In this document: piece after piece, positions 1 to 7,990 of the stretch | Layout: every line of letters begins with the position of its first letter | Position numbering within the stretch: position 1 is the first letter of the stretch | NCBI GenBank assembly: GCA_036267635.1 | Contig: DATAVR010000186.1 | Coordinates: forward strand, 62,001-126,000 | Length of the DNA stretch: 64,000 nt | Direction: 5' to 3' | Source: JADGRB01 sp036267635 | GTDB lineage: Bacteria; Myxococcota_A; Polyangia; Fen-1088 | Made by a program: the position numbers and the translations under genes | Notes under the pieces: model-generated | What the model was told of the DNA's origin: nothing | The model's database searches: none | The model's input: the letters and a program-made list of their open reading frames with translations, nothing else

Positions 1-45
1 CCGTGGACGACGAGCGCGATCGGCGAGGCGGGCGACGGCGCCACG

Positions 46-1302
46 TCAGAAATTTCGCGATCGGGTGAGGAGCGTGTCGCGCGCCTTTTGGACGACGGTG
101 ATCCCCCCTTCGCTCACCGTGTAGCGAAGGGCGTCACGCGCCAGGTCGTGCCCGATGTGATCCCCCTCGGGGACACGCACGTTCTTGTCGACGATGGCGC
201 GGCTGACGTGCGCGCTGCGGCCGACGTAGACGTTGTCGAACAGGATCGAGGCCTCGACGCGGGCGCCGGCGTCGATGAAGACGTTCCGTCCCAGCACCGA
301 GTCCTTGACGAACCCGCCGGCCACGATGCAACCGCCCGAGAGGATCGACTGCAGCGCGATGCCGCGCCGGACGTCCTCGTCGAACACCAGCTTGGCGGGC
401 GGGTCGGGGTAGTTGGCCGTTACGATCGGCCAGTCCCAGTTGTAGAGGTTGAGGCTCGGCACGACGTTCTTGAGGTCCATGTTGGCCTCGTAGTAGGCGT
501 CGATCGTCCCGACGTCACGCCAGTAGGCGTTCTCCACCTCGTCGGAGACGCCGCGAATGCGATTGAGGCCGAAGTTGTAGGCGAAGACCTTCCCCGACTT
601 GACCATCGCGGGGAGAATGTTGCGGCCGAAGTCGTGGTGGGACTCGCGCTCGGCGTCGGCGCGCAGCTCCTCGATGAGCGGCCCGGGCGCGAAGACGTAG
701 TTCCCCATCGAGCCGAGGCAGTGCTCGGGATCGCCGGGGATGGTGACCGGATCCTTATCCGGCTTCTCTTGAAAGCCGACCACCCGCCACTGCTCGTCGA
801 CCTGGACGATGCCGAACTGATGCGCCTCCGACTTCTTGATCGGCAGGCAGGCGATGGTCGCCATCGCCCCCTTCTGGAAGTGGAAGTCGGTCATCTGGCG
901 GATGTTCATCTTGTAGATGTGGTCGGCGCCGAAGACCAACACGGCGTCGCCACGGTATTCCTCGATGAGGTGCAGGTTCTGGAACACCGAGTCGGCGGTG
1001 CCCCGGTACCAGGACTCGCCCATTCTCATCTGGGCCGGGACGACGGTGACGAAGGCGTCGTAGGAGCTGCGCGCCCCCCAGGTCCGCTGCACGTGCTCGG
1101 CCAGCGACTGCGACTTGTACTGCGTCAGGACGTAGACGGAGCGGACCCCCGAGTTCGCCAGGTTGGAGAGGACGAAATCGATGATCCGGTAACGTCCGCC
1201 GAAGGGGACGGCCGGCTTGGCGCGGTCGAGCGTGAGCGGAAAAAGCCGGGAGCCTTTGCCGCCGGCCATGACCAGCGCGATGAACCTCTGCTGTCCGTCC
1301 AT
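46..1302 (-). CDS. glgC: Glucose-1-phosphate adenylyltransferase (ADP-glucose synthase)
   Basis: This 418-residue protein makes ADP-glucose from ATP and glucose-1-phosphate, the committed step of bacterial glycogen synthesis, in the cytoplasm. The amino end carries the nucleotidyltransferase signature LVMAGGKGSRLFPLT (about residues 10-24), followed by AKPAVPFGG and RYRIIDFVLSN. The last third is the left-handed beta-helix typical of the family. The length matches bacterial GlgC. I chose the ATG at 1302 because it lies just before the conserved core; the frame stays open much further upstream, but only as a GC-rich shadow across the opposite strand of glgP. It is divergent from glgP with 84 bases between, so the two probably share a control region. 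Bases 1-45 beyond its stop hold nothing I can assign. Confidence 0.97.
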   Translation of the reverse strand: MDGQQRFIALVMAGGKGSRLFPLTLDRAKPAVPFGGRYRIIDFVLSNLANSGVRSVYVLTQYKSQSLAEHVQRTWGARSSYDAFVTVVPAQMRMGESWYRGTADSVFQNLHLIEEYRGDAVLVFGADHIYKMNIRQMTDFHFQKGAMATIACLPIKKSEAHQFGIVQVDEQWRVVGFQEKPDKDPVTIPGDPEHCLGSMGNYVFAPGPLIEELRADAERESHHDFGRNILPAMVKSGKVFAYNFGLNRIRGVSDEVENAYWRDVGTIDAYYEANMDLKNVVPSLNLYNWDWPIVTANYPDPPAKLVFDEDVRRGIALQSILSGGCIVAGGFVKDSVLGRNVFIDAGARVEASILFDNVYVGRSAHVSRAIVDKNVRVPEGDHIGHDLARDALRYTVSEGGITVVQKARDTLLTRSRNF

Positions 1303-1386
1303 TGTGGGTGCGCGATCGGGCAGCTCAACTATAACCACTTTCCCGCCGGTGAGCGCCGACGAAAAAGGGTTTATAGTCCACCCGCC
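1303..1386. promoter_or_regulatory. Divergent glgC/glgP promoter region with mirrored TATAGT boxes
   Basis: The 84-base gap holds a near-symmetrical pair: CTATAA at 1329-1334 and TTATAG at 1371-1376, each part of an outward-facing TATAGT that resembles a -10 box. The glgP-side box ends about 10 bases before its ATG, which would give a nearly leaderless transcript. I see no convincing -35 boxes, so the promoter call is tentative. Confidence 0.35.
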
Positions 1387-3525
1387 ATGACCCCCGGCGA
1401 AAAGCTGCACACCCAACTGAACGATCTCTCCGGCAACCTGTGGTGGGCCTGGAACCCCCACATCATCAAGTTGTTCCGCGATCTCGGCCCCGACGCCTTC
1501 CGCGCCGCGAACCACAACCCCGTCTCGGTGTTGGCCGGTTTCCCGCACGATCGGTTCGAGGAGCTGTCGCGCGACGCCGTCCTGCGCGCGCGCGTCGACG
1601 CCGCCCACCGCGAGCTGCGCGAGTATCTGGGCGCCGCCCGCACCTGGGCCTCGGTCAACGCCGGGCCGCTGCGGGTCCGCCCGGTCGCCTACTTCTCGGC
1701 CGAATTTGGAATCCACGAATCGCTCCCCATCTATTCGGGGGGCCTCGGCGTCCTGGCGGGCGACCACCTCAAGAGCGCCTCCGACCTGGGGCTGCCGCTG
1801 GTCGCCGTCGGCCTCTTCTACCGGGAATCGTACTTCCGGCAGCACATCGGCCGCGACGGCTGGCAGCACGCCGAGTACGTCCGCTCGCCCGCGGAGCTGC
1901 TCCCGGCGCGACCGGCCCTGACCCCGGCCGGCAAGCAGATCATCATCGAAGTGCCGCTCTCGCGGGAAACGCTGCTGGCGCAGGTCTGGGAGATCGCCGT
2001 CGGACGCAACAAGCTCCTGCTGCTCGACACCGACGTCGACGGCAACTCCGAGGAGAACCGGCAGCTGGCCGCCCGGCTCTACTTCGGCGATCAGCGGATC
2101 CGCATCCGCCAGGAGCTGCTGCTCGGTGTGGGCGGCATCCGCGCGCTGCGCGCCGCCGGCATCCACTGGGGCGGCCTGCACCTCAACGAAGGGCACAGCG
2201 CGTTCGCCACGCTGGAATATGCGCGCTATCTGATGGAGCAGACCGGCGCCGACTTCCGCACCTGCGCGCAAGAGGTCGCGCAGAACACGGTTTTCACCAC
2301 CCACACCCCGGTCGACGCCGGCCACGACCGCTTCCCGCCCGAGCTGGTCGACGATCACCTGGAGCCGCTCCGCCGCTCGCTGGGACTGTCGCAGCCCGAC
2401 TTCCTCGGCCTCGGCCGCATCCGCCCCGACGACCACCGCGAGGCGCTCTGCATGACGGTGCTGGCGTTCAAGATGTCGCGCTACGCGAACGGCGTCTCGG
2501 CGCTGCACGGCCGGATCACCCGCAAGTCCTGGCAGGTCCTCTGGCCGCACCACCGCGAGGACGAGGTGCCGATCGGCCACATCACCAACGGCGTTCACGT
2601 CCGGACCTGGCTGGCGCCGGCGATGCAGGACCTCTACTCGAAGTACGCCGGCACCGACTGGCGCGAGCACCTGGCCGACCCGCAGATGTGGGCCCGCATC
2701 GACAGCATCCCCGACGCCGAGCTGTGGGAGACCCACCGGGTCCTCAAGGCCGCGCTGGTCCACTTCGTCCGCCGCCGCGTCTCCGAGCAGCGGCGCCGCA
2801 ACGACTACCCGGACGAGTTCGTCACCGCCGCGCAGAACGCGCTCGATCCCGAGGCGCTGACCATCGGCTTCGCGCGCCGCTTCGCCACCTACAAGCGCGC
2901 CAGCCTGATCTTCAGCGACCTGCCGCGGCTGAGGCGGCTGCTGACCGACCCGAAGCGCCCCGTGCAGCTCGTCTTCTCGGGCAAGGCCCACCCGGCCGAT
3001 CGCCCCGGGCAGGAGGTGCTGCGCCAGGTGCACGAGGCCGCCATCACCGGTGACCTCAAGAGCAACGTCATCTTCGTCGAGGACTACGACATCAACGTCG
3101 GACGGCACCTGGTGCAAGGGGTCGACGTCTGGATGAACAACCCGCGCCGCCCGCAGGAGGCGAGCGGCACCAGCGGACAGAAGGCGCTCCTCAACGGCGG
3201 GCTCAACTTCTCGGTGCTCGACGGCTGGTGGGCCGAGGCCTACGACGGCCTCAACGGTTTCGCCATCGGAGACGGCACCACGCACGTCTCCGTCGACGAG
3301 CAAGACCGGCGCGACGCCGCCTCGCTCTACGAGACTCTGGAGAATTCGATCATCCCGACCTACTACGAGCGCGACGAGCAGAACGTCCCGCACGGCTGGG
3401 TCGAGCGGATGAAGCGGACCATGCGCACGCTCGGCTGGCGCTTCAACACCGACCGCATGGTCATCGACTACACCAACAACTGCTACCTGCCGGCCGCCGG
3501 CGCCGAGAGCTGCAAGATGCCCTAG
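1387..3525 (+). CDS. glgP: Alpha-glucan (glycogen) phosphorylase, GT35 family
   Basis: This 712-residue enzyme releases glucose-1-phosphate from alpha-1,4-glucans with pyridoxal phosphate. The amino end has NLWWAWNPH, typical of the shorter bacterial/archaeal alpha-glucan phosphorylase subfamily rather than the roughly 800-residue E. coli type. Other family signatures are YFSAEFGIHESLPIYSGGLG (about residue 103), HLNEGHSAF, TTHTPVDAGHDRF, GHITNGVH, and near the carboxy end the cofactor-site region EASGTSGQKALLNGGLN with the Lys that should carry PLP. The ATG at 1387 begins MTPGEKLHTQLNDLSGNL, matching the expected family start. Divergent glgC next door gives a synthesis/degradation pair for glycogen. 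Confidence 0.96.
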   Translation: MTPGEKLHTQLNDLSGNLWWAWNPHIIKLFRDLGPDAFRAANHNPVSVLAGFPHDRFEELSRDAVLRARVDAAHRELREYLGAARTWASVNAGPLRVRPVAYFSAEFGIHESLPIYSGGLGVLAGDHLKSASDLGLPLVAVGLFYRESYFRQHIGRDGWQHAEYVRSPAELLPARPALTPAGKQIIIEVPLSRETLLAQVWEIAVGRNKLLLLDTDVDGNSEENRQLAARLYFGDQRIRIRQELLLGVGGIRALRAAGIHWGGLHLNEGHSAFATLEYARYLMEQTGADFRTCAQEVAQNTVFTTHTPVDAGHDRFPPELVDDHLEPLRRSLGLSQPDFLGLGRIRPDDHREALCMTVLAFKMSRYANGVSALHGRITRKSWQVLWPHHREDEVPIGHITNGVHVRTWLAPAMQDLYSKYAGTDWREHLADPQMWARIDSIPDAELWETHRVLKAALVHFVRRRVSEQRRRNDYPDEFVTAAQNALDPEALTIGFARRFATYKRASLIFSDLPRLRRLLTDPKRPVQLVFSGKAHPADRPGQEVLRQVHEAAITGDLKSNVIFVEDYDINVGRHLVQGVDVWMNNPRRPQEASGTSGQKALLNGGLNFSVLDGWWAEAYDGLNGFAIGDGTTHVSVDEQDRRDAASLYETLENSIIPTYYERDEQNVPHGWVERMKRTMRTLGWRFNTDRMVIDYTNNCYLPAAGAESCKMP

Positions 3526-3613
3526 GTTCGACGACTGCAGCTCCGTCAATTCGTTGACGGTCGCCGAATTCGGTTTCGCGCCGTGCCGCTCAATTTGCCC
3601 GGCGGATACGCCG

Positions 3614-4258
3614 ATGGTCCTTCTCATGCCAGGAAGGACGTCAGGAAAGACGCCAGGAAGGGCGCTGAAAATCACCGCCGCGCTCTTCGGCCTGGCCGGG
3701 GCCGCCTACGCGGCCGACCAAGCGACGGCACCGCCGACGGCAGACGTCAATCAGGCGATCGTTCAGCAGTTGGTGAGCGAAGGACAGCTGGCCAACGCGG
3801 CACCCAACGCGCCGCCGGACGCGACGTACACGGCGAACCAGATGCTGATCCTGGCTCCCAAGTACACGGCGGAGATGCAGACGGCCATCGAGCACGCGGA
3901 AGACGTGCGCATCGCCGCCTACCGAACGCACGACATCATCCGCATGACCTGCATCGACGACAAAATCGGACAGATGAAGACCCTGGTCAACCTGGCGTCG
4001 GCGCCGATGCTGATGCTGCGCACCTTCAAGTCCGAGCCGATCGTCATGCGGGAACAGTTCGACGTCATCACCCGAGCGCACGATCGCGTGAACCTGCTCG
4101 GCACCGAGGTCGATGCCTGCATGGGCGACAACCTCGACGCCGTCACGGTCGGCCGCATTCAGGAAGAGCAGGAACCGACCAACATCGACGACCCGACCCG
4201 CCCGCCAGCGCCCCTGCAGCAGGTCGATCGTCCCCCCGAGGCGAGCCCGTACAACTGA
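3614..4258 (+). CDS. Secreted protein of unknown function
   Basis: I do not recognise the family. The protein is about 214 residues, with a basic start, a hydrophobic stretch (KITAALFGLAGAAYA) and a likely signal-peptidase site after AYA. The mature part is mostly helical in look, with Met-rich segments, two Cys and a Pro-rich tail. Start choice is uncertain: ATG at 3614 or 3626 both give a usable signal peptide, while the ATG at 3554 adds a stretch unlike a signal peptide. It lies 28 bases ahead of the LanB-like dehydratase and could share its transcript. Its size and lack of Ser/Thr/Cys-rich core argue against it being a lanthipeptide precursor. Confidence 0.7.
   Translation: MVLLMPGRTSGKTPGRALKITAALFGLAGAAYAADQATAPPTADVNQAIVQQLVSEGQLANAAPNAPPDATYTANQMLILAPKYTAEMQTAIEHAEDVRIAAYRTHDIIRMTCIDDKIGQMKTLVNLASAPMLMLRTFKSEPIVMREQFDVITRAHDRVNLLGTEVDACMGDNLDAVTVGRIQEEQEPTNIDDPTRPPAPLQQVDRPPEASPYN
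3631..3666 (+). repeat. Three tandem 12-base AGGAA repeats
   Basis: Three imperfect 12-base copies (AGGAAGGACGTC, AGGAAAGACGCC, AGGAAGGGCGCT) run back to back in the signal-peptide region of the secreted protein and encode GRTSGKTPGRAL. Each copy looks like a Shine-Dalgarno sequence inside the reading frame. Function unknown. Confidence 0.7.
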
Positions 4259-4267
4259 GCCGTCCGG

Positions 4268-4285
4268 GCGGGGTAATCTCCCCGC
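4268..4285 (+). promoter_or_regulatory. Perfect hairpin directly before the lanB GTG start
   Basis: GCGGGG, a six-base loop TAATCT, then CCCCGC form a perfect 6-bp stem that ends one base before the GTG at 4287. The 5' arm holds the only purine-rich stretch that could serve as ribosome binding site, so the stem would hide it. It also sits 9 bases after the upstream stop codon and could act as an attenuator. There is no T-tract. Confidence 0.5.
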
Positions 4286-4286
4286 A

Positions 4287-7205
4287 GTGTACGTACCGCT
4301 CTCGCGGTTTTTGCTCCGCGCCCCCCTGCTTCCGATAGCGGCGCTTTCGCGCGCCGCGGCTGCGCTCGGGAAGCACCCACTCGGCGCGGCAGCGATCGCC
4401 CTCGCCAGCCCGACGCTGGCGGCCGCCAAGCCCGGGGCCGCGCGCCAGCGGGCATTGGTCCGCTACGCGCGGCGGGCGGCATTTCGCGCCACGCCCAGCG
4501 GCCTCCTGGCCGGCGTCTGCCTGGGCGAGCTCGGCGCGAAGACCGACGTGGCAACCGGAACGCCCGCCGCCCACCTCGCGCCGAGCTGGGCGCGGGTCGA
4601 CGCCCTCGCCCGGGCACTGCTCGACGACCCTGCCCTCCGGGACCAGGTCCGCCTGCGGGCTGCCCCCTCGGTCTCTTCCGGCGACGGGCAGATTCGCTGG
4701 ATCGGCCCCGGCGATCCGTTCGACGAGTCCCGCCAGACCGACGCTGACGACCGCCTGGCCGCCATCGTCGCCGCGACGGCCGACTGGGCACCGTGGCCCA
4801 CCGTCCGGACCCGCGCGGCCGAGGCCGGCGACGAGGCCGGCGCTGGCGACGGCGAGGCCCTCGACGAGCTCCTGCTCGCGCTCGTCGACGACGGTCTCTT
4901 GCAGACCGATCTGGCGCCACCTCTGATCGGTCCGCCGCCCGCTTCGCACCTGCGCGATCGCCTGCAGGCCATCGGCCGGCAAACCGAGGCCCGCGCGGTC
5001 GACCAGGCGTGCCTCGGCTTCGACGGAGGCAATCTGACCCGCGGCCGGGCAGCCTGGGTGGCGCTCCCTGGCCGCGCCACGCGCGACGTCCAGGCCGTCC
5101 TCACCCACCGGCCGCGCAAGAGGCCCCGCCTCGAGCGGGCCGCGGTCGAGCGCGCCGCACGGCTCGTCCCGCTGCTGGTCCGCCTGCAACAGGCGCTGGC
5201 CCCGCCGGCCGCCGAGCGCCTCGCTTCGCCCGCGCTGGCCGACGCGCTCGACGCCGCGACGGAGATCTTCGGCGCCGGCGCGTTCGATCTGGAGGCGCTC
5301 GCCGGGGGCGACTACGGGTTCGACCTCGAGGGCGACGACGGCGACGAGGGCACCGCGGCGGCCTCACCTCCGCCGGCGCTGCTCGTGCTGCTGGTCGACA
5401 CGCTCACCGCCGCGGCGCGAGAAGAGCGGACGACGGCGACGCTCGATCCGGCCGCGCTCGCGGCGGCGCTGACCGATCTCGCCGCGACACCGCTGCCGGC
5501 GACCGCCGAGCTCTTCCTGGCGCCGACCCCGCGACCCGCGCGCGCTCGCCCTGGCACCGGCTGGCTGCTCGGCCTCCACGCCCCGGCGGGGGCATCGCTC
5601 GGGCGCTTTGCCCACGCACTGGGAGCTCCGCTCGTCGAGGCTTGCGCCGAGATCGCGGCCGCGGAGCGGCGCGTTCGGCCCGACGAGCAGCGGGTCGACG
5701 TCGGGTTCGCGCCCGGCGCCGCGCTGGCCGATCTCGCCGCCCACCCCCCCATCCGCCCGCGCGCGCTGGCGCTGTCGCGCTGGAGCGCCGCCGGCGGCGA
5801 TCTGGCGCCGCGCGATCTCGAGCTCGAGGCCGATCCGGGCGAGCCGCAGGCGCTGGCGTTGCGCCCATCGTCGATCGATCCCGACGCCCCGCACACGATC
5901 GTCCCCGCGCCGTTCGCGCGGGTCCGCTCGGCGACGGCGCCGCCCGGGGCCACGCGCCTGCTGGTCGGCTGGACCCTGCAGCGCCAGCACGCCCCCTGGG
6001 CGTTTGCCCCCGGCCCGCTCGCCGAGCTGGCGTTCCTGCCGCGGATCGTCCTCGACGGATTCGTGATCGCGCCGGCCAGCTGGCGGCTGCCGCCGGCGCT
6101 ACGTCAAGGGGGCGCGCGTCGGGCGGCGGTGGCCCGCTGGCGCCGCGCGGCCGGCGTGCCGCGTCTCGTGCAAGTCGGCGAAGGCGACGAGCTCTACCCC
6201 GTCGATCTCGAAGCAGCGGACGCGGCCGCCGATCTGGAGGATCATGAGCGCGCGTTCGAGATCTGGCCGCCCCTCGACGCCACCCTCGACCGCGACGGGC
6301 GCCGCCTCGAGGCCATCGTGGCGGTCGTCGACGACGAGCGGCCAGCCCCGCGCGCCCCCCGGCTCGGCCGCGTCGCCCCACCGCGCCGCGTGCCGCCGCT
6401 GGCCGGCTGGCGTACCTTCAAACTGTTCGGTGCCGCCGCACGCCAGGATGCGCTCCTCACCGAGACGGTCGTCCCGGCGCTCGGCGACGCCCGCCGCGCC
6501 GGCGAGCTCGACGCCTGGTTTTTCCTGCGCTACCTCGACGGTCCCGGCGAGCGGCCGCATCTCCGCCTCCGCATTCGCGCGGCGGAGGGCGATCCGGCGG
6601 CGTTCGAGCGCCGGTTGCGGCTCGCCCTCGGGCCCGCCCGGGAGGGTGGGGCCTGCGCATCGCTCGAGACGGGGGACTACTTCCCCGAGCGTGGCCGGTT
6701 CCCCGCCCTCGAGCTCGACGCCGTCCACGCGCTCTTCGAATCCGACAGCGAGGCCGTCGCCGCGTTCATCAGTGAACCGGAGCTCGAGCGGATCGCTATA
6801 CTCCCGCTGCTCTTCGACGCGCTCGCCCGCGGTCTCGGCCTCGATCTCGCCGCGCGCCACGGGCTCGCCCGCGAGCGCCGTCAGGCGGCGGACGGCTGGG
6901 CCGGGCTCGACGCCGGGGGGCGCCGCGAAACGGACGCCGCGTTCCGCCGCCACGCCCGTACTCTCCGCGCTGCGCTCACCGACGGGGCGACGCCGGGTGG
7001 CGACGGCTCGCACGAGATCCTGACGCGCCACCGGGCACGCGTCACCCAGGCGGCCCGCGAATTGACGGAATCAGCCCGCGCCCGCCTCTCACCGACGTTG
7101 TTGCACCTCTCGGCCGTTCGGCTGGTGGGGGCCGATCCCGACGCCGAGCGGATCGGCTACACCTTCTGGGAGCGGACGCTCGAAGGACTCCGCAAGACGA
7201 AATGA
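4287..7205 (+). CDS. LanB-like lanthipeptide dehydratase, full length
   Basis: This 972-residue protein resembles class I lanthipeptide dehydratases, which use glutamyl-tRNA to glutamylate Ser/Thr of a precursor peptide and then eliminate glutamate to give dehydroamino acids. The amino end reads SRFLLRAPLLP (Arg11) and RYARRAAFRATPSGLLAGV (residues 59-77), matching the NisB-type glutamylation domain. From about residue 708 comes the elimination (SpaB_C/thiopeptide-type) domain: WRTFKLF, FFLRYLDGPGERPHLRLRIR, YFPERGRF, FESDSEAV, and LLHLSAVRLVG with His940 at the place of the NisB elimination His. The GTG at 4287 is chosen because it puts the conserved fLLRxPLLP motif at the expected distance. 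The stop overlaps the next start as ATGA. No lanC, transporter or precursor is visible nearby, so the substrate is unknown. Confidence 0.85.
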   Translation: MYVPLSRFLLRAPLLPIAALSRAAAALGKHPLGAAAIALASPTLAAAKPGAARQRALVRYARRAAFRATPSGLLAGVCLGELGAKTDVATGTPAAHLAPSWARVDALARALLDDPALRDQVRLRAAPSVSSGDGQIRWIGPGDPFDESRQTDADDRLAAIVAATADWAPWPTVRTRAAEAGDEAGAGDGEALDELLLALVDDGLLQTDLAPPLIGPPPASHLRDRLQAIGRQTEARAVDQACLGFDGGNLTRGRAAWVALPGRATRDVQAVLTHRPRKRPRLERAAVERAARLVPLLVRLQQALAPPAAERLASPALADALDAATEIFGAGAFDLEALAGGDYGFDLEGDDGDEGTAAASPPPALLVLLVDTLTAAAREERTTATLDPAALAAALTDLAATPLPATAELFLAPTPRPARARPGTGWLLGLHAPAGASLGRFAHALGAPLVEACAEIAAAERRVRPDEQRVDVGFAPGAALADLAAHPPIRPRALALSRWSAAGGDLAPRDLELEADPGEPQALALRPSSIDPDAPHTIVPAPFARVRSATAPPGATRLLVGWTLQRQHAPWAFAPGPLAELAFLPRIVLDGFVIAPASWRLPPALRQGGARRAAVARWRRAAGVPRLVQVGEGDELYPVDLEAADAAADLEDHERAFEIWPPLDATLDRDGRRLEAIVAVVDDERPAPRAPRLGRVAPPRRVPPLAGWRTFKLFGAAARQDALLTETVVPALGDARRAGELDAWFFLRYLDGPGERPHLRLRIRAAEGDPAAFERRLRLALGPAREGGACASLETGDYFPERGRFPALELDAVHALFESDSEAVAAFISEPELERIAILPLLFDALARGLGLDLAARHGLARERRQAADGWAGLDAGGRRETDAAFRRHARTLRAALTDGATPGGDGSHEILTRHRARVTQAARELTESARARLSPTLLHLSAVRLVGADPDAERIGYTFWERTLEGLRKTK

Positions 7206-7912
7206 GGCGAACATCGACCCACAGACTCGGCGCGCTGGCAGCCGCGGCCGGCGCTGCCGCCCTGCTGCTCACGGGGACGGCCGTCTCGGGCGCGCGTGAG
7301 GCGCCGGCGCCCGCCGGCAGCGGCTCCGAGCCTCCCCCTCCGCAGGTCACCCGGCTGTCGCTGCCATTTTCGGGGACCTGGGGGGTCATCCAGGGCTTCG
7401 ACAGCGGCGAGACGCACATGGGCTACGCCGCCTACGCGCTCGACTTCGTCCCCGCTCAGCCGATCGGGACGCGCGCGCCACGGCACGGCGCGCCGCTCTC
7501 GCGCTTCGCCTGCTATGGACGTCCCGTTTTGGCCCCCGCCGACGGGACGGTGGTGATCGCCCACGGCGGCGCGCGCGACTGGCCCGCCTACGTCAAAGGA
7601 CACGACGAGGGGAACTACGTCATCCTCGAGCACGCCCCCGGCGAGTACACCGAGTTTCGCCACCTGGCGGCCCATTCCATCGCCGTCCACGTCGGCGATC
7701 ACCTCCACCGCGGCGAGGTGCTCGGTCGCTGCGGCAACTCGGGCAACGCGACGACGCCGCACCTGCACATGGGGTTCCTGTCGTCGATCGAGCCGATCAC
7801 CACCCGCCCGATGACGCTCGCCGGGTACGAGGTGATGAACCCCGACGGCACCTGGCAAGCCGGCGACGGCACCCCCAACAAGGGGGAGATCCTGCGCCCC
7901 TTCGTCGAATGA
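7202..7912 (+). CDS. Secreted M23 (LytM-type) metallopeptidase
   Basis: This 236-residue protein has an amino-terminal signal peptide (hydrophobic run ALAAAAGAAALLL, residues 11-23) and an M23 zinc peptidase domain. Candidate zinc ligands are His72 and Asp81 (THMGYAAYALDF) and His189 in HLHMGF, with His187 as the usual catalytic partner; the glycine-rich WGVIQGF and PVLAPADGTVV segments also fit the fold. M23 enzymes cut peptide cross-links in peptidoglycan or Gly-rich peptides outside the cytoplasm. The start ATG overlaps the lanB stop by four bases, so it is probably translated by coupling. Whether it is a processing enzyme, a self-protection factor or unrelated to the dehydratase cannot be told from sequence. 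Confidence 0.85.
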   Translation: MRRTSTHRLGALAAAAGAAALLLTGTAVSGAREAPAPAGSGSEPPPPQVTRLSLPFSGTWGVIQGFDSGETHMGYAAYALDFVPAQPIGTRAPRHGAPLSRFACYGRPVLAPADGTVVIAHGGARDWPAYVKGHDEGNYVILEHAPGEYTEFRHLAAHSIAVHVGDHLHRGEVLGRCGNSGNATTPHLHMGFLSSIEPITTRPMTLAGYEVMNPDGTWQAGDGTPNKGEILRPFVE

Positions 7913-7930
7913 GGCGCGCGCCGGCGCGCC
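7913..7930 (+). terminator. Strong GC hairpin after the M23 gene
   Basis: GGCGCGC, loop GCCG, GCGCGCC follow the stop codon with no gap. The stem is perfect and very stable but has no T-tract, so it may be an RNA 3'-end stabiliser or a weak terminator for the lanB/M23 transcript. Confidence 0.4.
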
Positions 7931-7990
7931 ACGGTCCACCTTGTCGCCGATCTCGCTTCCGTGTTAGGCCATCCGCTTTGGAGGATTTGA

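Noticed and set aside
46..3675. A 1209-codon open frame on the minus strand across glgC and the whole of glgP
   Set aside because: Only the first part from 1302 down is GlgC; the rest is antisense to a clear GlgP and has the repetitive Arg/Val/Gly look of a GC-rich shadow frame.
3614..4258. A lanthipeptide precursor for the LanB-like enzyme
   Set aside because: It is over 200 residues, has a standard signal peptide, only two Cys and no Ser/Thr/Cys-rich core; it does not look like a LanA peptide.
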